64,000 bases of DNA from the NCBI GenBank assembly GCA_902760805.1, contig CACWHY010000008.1, forward strand, positions 51,587 to 115,586. Reading direction: 5' to 3'. Made by a program: the position numbers and the translations under genes. A model generated the notes under the pieces. The model did not search any database. It was not told the origin of the DNA and worked only from the letters and a program-made list of their open reading frames with translations. Shown here one piece after another: positions 60,465-64,000 of the stretch. Position 1 is the stretch's first letter; each line of letters opens with the position of its first letter. The stretch comes from Ruminococcus flavefaciens. Its GTDB lineage: Bacteria; Bacillota; Clostridia; Oscillospirales; Ruminococcaceae.

Positions 60465-61094
60465 ATGGACATGAGAAGGCTGAGAGCCGCCGCAGCCGCC
60501 CTGCTGATCGCAGTTTCGGGAGTGCTGACAAGCTGCACTTCCAAGCGTGAGATAAACAGCAGCAGCGAAGAGAGCAGCGGCCTTATCATATACACTGATG
60601 CTCCCACTGAGGAAGCTGAAAAAAACAGCAAGGAGGATGAGGCTCCCCCGGAGGAGACCCAGCCTGCAACTAAGAAAAACAAGAAGCAGAAGGCAACGGA
60701 AGCTCCCCAGGAGGAGACTGAGCCAACCACTAAGAAGGGCAAGAAAAACAAAGAAAAGACCACTGAGGCTCCCACAGAGGAGAGCTGGAGCTCCTATGAC
60801 GACCAGAATTATGTGGAGTATCACTTCCGCAATGAGAAGCTCCTTGACCAGCATTTCGACAAGCACGGAGCTGAGTTTGCCGATGATTTCGGCTACAAGG
60901 ACGCTGAGGAGTACGAAAAGGGCGCCAGCAACGTGATCAACGATCCTGACGCTCTCCACAAGACCGAGGCCGAGGACGGTGACTATGTTTACTACATCGA
61001 GGAGACAAACGAGTTCGTGGTGCTCTCTAAGGACGGCTATATCAGGACGTATTTCCGCCCCAATGCAGGAAAGAAGTATTACGACAGACAATAA
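60465..61094 (+). CDS. Lipoprotein with Lys/Thr/Glu-rich linker
   Basis: 209 residues; start at the ATG after AAAAAGGAGGAG. Lipobox VLTSC (Cys about 24). About residues 40-105 are a charged low-complexity linker with TEAPQEETEPTTKKGKKNK repeats. The C-terminal domain (about 110-209, YHFRNEKLLDQHFDKHGAEF...EYEKGAS...YFRPNAGKKYY) is small and resembles the toxin-immunity or phage-type EndoU/BrnT-neighbour fold in outline (HFxxHG), but I cannot assign it. Possibly polymorphic-toxin-like; uncertain. Confidence 0.72.
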   Translation: MDMRRLRAAAAALLIAVSGVLTSCTSKREINSSSEESSGLIIYTDAPTEEAEKNSKEDEAPPEETQPATKKNKKQKATEAPQEETEPTTKKGKKNKEKTTEAPTEESWSSYDDQNYVEYHFRNEKLLDQHFDKHGAEFADDFGYKDAEEYEKGASNVINDPDALHKTEAEDGDYVYYIEETNEFVVLSKDGYIRTYFRPNAGKKYYDRQ

Positions 61095-61112
61095 GTCACG
61101 GAGGTGACCGAC

Positions 61113-61784
61113 ATGAAAAAGCTCATCATTACAGCCATTCTTACCGCAGGACTGCTCTGCGGCTGCGTCAGGAGCCAGGTGCCTGAGAGCGCTCCGGAGG
61201 AGATCTCTGTTTCCGTGGACAGCGCAGCCCAGCTCACCGAAAGCGACGTTGTGAGCCGGGGAGCAGAGCTGAGAAAGAACTACGAGGGCACCGTGATCCA
61301 GATCATCGGAGAATTCAGCGATATACAGGTGGATTCTGCGGACGACGCCCTGCGCTGTGCAGCTCAGGTGGCTGACCTCATGAGCATGGAGGAGGCCTTC
61401 CCCCAGCTGAGGCTGGCCAGGTCCGATACCCCCGCCGGAGGCTTCAGCTACCTTTTCCAGCAGTATTCCGGGGACGCAGAGGTGGTGGGAGCTCAGCTGG
61501 TCATCAGCGGCAGCGAAGCCACAGGCCGTGTGGACAACATCTATTCCAGCTTAAAGGGAAAGGTCGACGCTGACCCTGAGATCGTATTCACCGCTGAGCA
61601 GGCGAAGTCTCTGGCCAGCGAAAAATACGGCGATCCCAAGGATCCGAAGCTGGTGGTATACAGCGGAAGGCTTGCGTGGGATGTGGAGCTGACCAGCTCA
61701 AAGTCCGAGGTGTATGAGCTCTACATCGACGCCAAGGACCCCAACGGACGGGTGCTGGACACTGAGGAAGTGATCGAGGACTGA
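61113..61784 (+). CDS. Lipoprotein of unknown function
   Basis: 223 residues; start at the ATG with GGAGG 8 bases upstream. Lipobox LLCGC (Cys about 15). The rest is about 200 residues, with no repeat. The C-terminal 70 residues (VFTAEQAKSLASEKYGDPKDPKLVVYSGRLAWDVELTSSKSEVYELYIDAKDPNGRVL) fit a PepSY-like domain. It follows the other lipoprotein by 18 bases and precedes uvrC by 2, so the three share a transcript. Confidence 0.8.
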   Translation: MKKLIITAILTAGLLCGCVRSQVPESAPEEISVSVDSAAQLTESDVVSRGAELRKNYEGTVIQIIGEFSDIQVDSADDALRCAAQVADLMSMEEAFPQLRLARSDTPAGGFSYLFQQYSGDAEVVGAQLVISGSEATGRVDNIYSSLKGKVDADPEIVFTAEQAKSLASEKYGDPKDPKLVVYSGRLAWDVELTSSKSEVYELYIDAKDPNGRVLDTEEVIED

Positions 61785-61786
61785 CC

Positions 61787-63610
61787 ATGAACAAAAGACT
61801 GCCCTATCTCCGGGAGAAGACCTCAAAGCTGACCAGCTCGCCCGGAGTTTACATCATGAAAAACAAGGAGAAGGCCATAATCTACATCGGCAAGGCCAAG
61901 AACCTGAAAAACCGTGTGACTAGCTATTTTCGGGAAAATCCCGACCATACCCCAAAGGTGGCGGCCATGGTCTCCAACGTGTACGACTACGACTATATCG
62001 TGGTGGACAGCGAATACGAGGCTCTGGTGCTGGAGTGCAGCCTGATAAAGCAGCACAAGCCCAAGTACAATATCCTGCTCAAGGACGACAAGGGCTATCA
62101 CTACATCAGGATCTCCGACGAGGAGTACCCCCGTATCACCAATGAGAAGAACACCAAGGCTCCCGGCACTTACCTGGGGCCCTACACCAGCGGCTCTGTC
62201 ACCAAGGAGGCTGTTGCGGAGGCCAACCGGGTCTTCATGCTGCCCACCTGCCACAGAGTTTTCCCCAGAGATCTGGGGAAGGGCCGCCCCTGTCTCAACT
62301 ACCACATCAAGCAGTGCATGGGCGTCTGCCGGGGGAATATCTCCAAGGAGACCTACCTTGCGGCGGTGGAGCAGGCAGTGGAGTTCATCAAGACCGGCAG
62401 CGAGCAGTCCGTGGAGCGCATGGAGCAGGAAATGAACGAGGCTGCCGAGCGCCTTGATTTCGAGAAGGCTGCTGTGCTCCGGGACAGGATAAACGCCGTG
62501 AAGAAGGCCTCAGAGAAGCAGAAGATCATCAGCAGCACGGTGGATTCCGCAGACGTTATCGGCATGGCGGAGCACCCCGGCGGAGTTTTCGTGTCGGTGC
62601 TGATGTACAGAGGCGGCCGGCTCTTCGACAAGGCGGTGTTCGAGCTGGAAAAGCCCGAGGAGGGCGAGGATCTGCTGAGCCGCTTCATGAGCCAGTTCTA
62701 CTACGGGCGAACTGACATACCTAAGCTGATAGCCGTGGATCATATCCCCGAGGACGGCAGCCTAATCTCTGAGATGCTGGCAAAGCAGGCAGGCCGTACC
62801 GTTGAGCTGAGGCTTCCTCAGAGGGGACTGGTGAGCCAGCTTTTGCGCCTTGCCAAGGACAACAGCGCCGAGTATGCGGCTCTTCGCAACGACCGCACCG
62901 GCAAGGAGATCATCGCTCTGGAGCAGCTTGGCAAGAGCCTTGGCCTGGAGCAGCCGCCTCGATATATCGAGGCCTATGACATCTCAAACCTTTCCTCTGA
63001 GTCAATGGTTGCCGGAATGGTGGTCTTCGAGGAGGGAAGGCCTCTGAAAAAGGCCTACAAGCGCTTCACCATAAAGGAGCAGGAGCTCCAGAACGACTAC
63101 GGCAGTATGCACGAGGTGCTCAAGCGCAGGCTCATGCACATCGTAACTCAGGAGGGGGACGAGTATTTCACCCGAAAGCCCGACCTGATCCTGCTGGACG
63201 GAGGAAAGGGTCACGTCAACGCAGTTGTGCCTATTCTTCGGGAGCTGGGGCTTGACATACCGGTCTTCGGCATGGTGAAGGACAACAAGCACCGCACCCG
63301 TGCCATAGCCACAGGCGGCCGTGAGATCCAGATCAATGGCCTGAAGGCGGCGTTCAACCTGGTGACGGCGATCCAGGACGAGGTACACCGGTATTCGGTG
63401 AGCTTCATGCACGCAAAGCACAAGAAAAAGACCTATACCTCCCAGATCCTCAGCGTGAAGGGCATAGGGGAGAAGAAGGCGGCCAAGCTGCTGACAAAGT
63501 ACAAGACCAAGGACAACCTGCGCAGAGCCACTCCGGAGGAGCTGGCACAGACCGCCGGTGTCAGCCTGGAAACAGCCGCCGAGCTGTGGAAGGCCATACA
63601 GGAAATGTGA
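61787..63610 (+). CDS. uvrC: Excinuclease ABC subunit C
   Basis: 607 residues. GIY-YIG nuclease (GVYIMKNKEKAIIYIGKAKNLKNRV), UVR motif (about 205-235, MEQEMNEAAERLDFEKAAVLRDRI), the RNase-H-like endonuclease domain (about 380-540, YDISNLSSESMVAGMVVFEEG, LILLDGGKGHVNAV) and the C-terminal HhH pair (LSVKGIGEKKAAKLLTKY). Makes the dual incision in nucleotide excision repair with UvrAB. Standard length. 2 bases after the lipoprotein gene. Confidence 0.97.
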   Translation: MNKRLPYLREKTSKLTSSPGVYIMKNKEKAIIYIGKAKNLKNRVTSYFRENPDHTPKVAAMVSNVYDYDYIVVDSEYEALVLECSLIKQHKPKYNILLKDDKGYHYIRISDEEYPRITNEKNTKAPGTYLGPYTSGSVTKEAVAEANRVFMLPTCHRVFPRDLGKGRPCLNYHIKQCMGVCRGNISKETYLAAVEQAVEFIKTGSEQSVERMEQEMNEAAERLDFEKAAVLRDRINAVKKASEKQKIISSTVDSADVIGMAEHPGGVFVSVLMYRGGRLFDKAVFELEKPEEGEDLLSRFMSQFYYGRTDIPKLIAVDHIPEDGSLISEMLAKQAGRTVELRLPQRGLVSQLLRLAKDNSAEYAALRNDRTGKEIIALEQLGKSLGLEQPPRYIEAYDISNLSSESMVAGMVVFEEGRPLKKAYKRFTIKEQELQNDYGSMHEVLKRRLMHIVTQEGDEYFTRKPDLILLDGGKGHVNAVVPILRELGLDIPVFGMVKDNKHRTRAIATGGREIQINGLKAAFNLVTAIQDEVHRYSVSFMHAKHKKKTYTSQILSVKGIGEKKAAKLLTKYKTKDNLRRATPEELAQTAGVSLETAAELWKAIQEM

Positions 63611-63636
63611 GGGCGGACCTGTTCCGCCCCATTTTT
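63611..63636 (+). terminator. Terminator of uvrC
   Basis: GGGCGGA, CCTGT, TCCGCCC followed by CATTTTT. Confidence 0.8.
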
Positions 63637-63679
63637 ATGCTGTTTGCTCGGTCTTCTGCGAAATGTACCGATGATCGCA

Positions 63680-63995
63680 ATGTAAGGGAGGCCGCCCTCG
63701 GCCTCCCGGATGATCCGACATCATCTGCCGGAACGAATTGTAGGGGCGGATATTATCCGCCCGGCCGTTTGAATGACGTTTCCGGAAACGAATTGTAGGG
63801 GAGGCCGCCCTCGGCCTCCCGGCCGATCCTACATCATCTGCCGAAACGAATTGTAGGGGACGGCGTCCTCGACGTCCCGGCCGTTTGGGAAATGTGTGCG
63901 TAAATGTAGGGGCGGATATTATCCGCCCGGCCATTTGTCAAAACGTATGCGGAAACGATATTGGCGGGGCGATGTGGGCATCGCCCCCTACGTTT
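63680..63995. repeat. Second array of REP-like palindromes (about six), running off the window
   Basis: Six stem-loops about 50-57 bases apart carry the same stem variants as at 23-24 kb: AGGCCGCCCTCGGCCT, GCGGATATTATCCGC (two), ACGGCGTCCTCGACGT, GGCGATGTGGGCATCGCC. Long blocks match the first array, for example GAATGACGTTTCCGGAAACGAATTG and ACGATATTGGCGGGGCGATG. No gene supported. Confidence 0.85.
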
Positions 63996-64000
63996 TGTTG

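Overview
The window looks like a chromosome segment of a fibre-degrading, anaerobic, Gram-positive Firmicute close to Ruminococcus (Oscillospiraceae). Three proteins carry type I dockerin-like modules. There are secreted or surface enzymes of families GH30, GH43 (two modules in one protein), GH5 and GH26, and an intracellular GH95 fucosidase. Regulators are of clostridial type (a Spo0A-like regulator, LytTR and ECF systems), and strong Shine-Dalgarno sites and TTGACA/TATAAT promoters are common. The genus is an inference from gene content; there is no rRNA gene to test it. I saw no tRNA or rRNA gene, prophage, insertion sequence or CRISPR array.

Layout. 1-5.3 kb: two secreted arabinogalactan/arabinan-type enzymes (GH43-GH43 and GH30), minus strand. 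5.5-7.5 kb: an AgrC/ComD-type histidine kinase and LytTR response regulator, minus strand. 7.67-15.5 kb: a divergent plus-strand operon behind a promoter with LytTR-type direct repeats. It holds a 13-codon leader ORF, a GT-A-like protein of unrecognised family, an amino-acid-kinase-fold kinase, an NDP-kinase/nucleotidyltransferase fusion, a GT2 glycosyltransferase, a class III aminotransferase with a five-cysteine insert, a MATE exporter and a metallo-beta-lactamase-fold hydrolase. I read this as a cell-density-controlled pathway for an activated, aminated and glycosylated small molecule with its exporter, and it is the best candidate here for an undescribed system. 15.5-23 kb: IscU/IscS with an EF-Tu-domain-2-like protein between them, RNase HI, and potABCD followed by an AEC transporter. 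23.1-24.0 kb and 63.65-64 kb: arrays of short palindromic repeats.

24-30.5 kb: a zinc-ribbon membrane protein, a secreted heptad-repeat (YhgE-like) protein with an MMPL exporter, and the divergent TetR regulator with three operator palindromes. 30.5-38.5 kb: dockerin-bearing GH5 endoglucanase, FeoB, a YkgJ-type cysteine-cluster protein, the ylxM-ffh-(Imm17-like)-rpsP-khpA operon, and a 74-residue leader-peptide-like protein. 38.5-46.5 kb: glycogen phosphorylase, a SipW-like membrane protein, two more zinc-ribbon proteins and MscL. 46.8-57.9 kb: a solitary cytosine methyltransferase, a dockerin protein with a duplicated domain, RF2, GH95, GH26, a degenerate HAD protein, a Spo0A-like regulator and a flavin reductase. 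58-63.6 kb: a YbjN-like protein, an ECF sigma/anti-sigma pair, two lipoproteins and UvrC.

The carbohydrate enzymes would act outside the cell on xyloglucan or beta-glucan, mannan and arabinogalactan side chains. GH95 and glycogen phosphorylase act inside on imported fucosylated sugars and stored glycogen. Many start codons were moved from the longest reading frame to the one with a proper ribosome-binding site.
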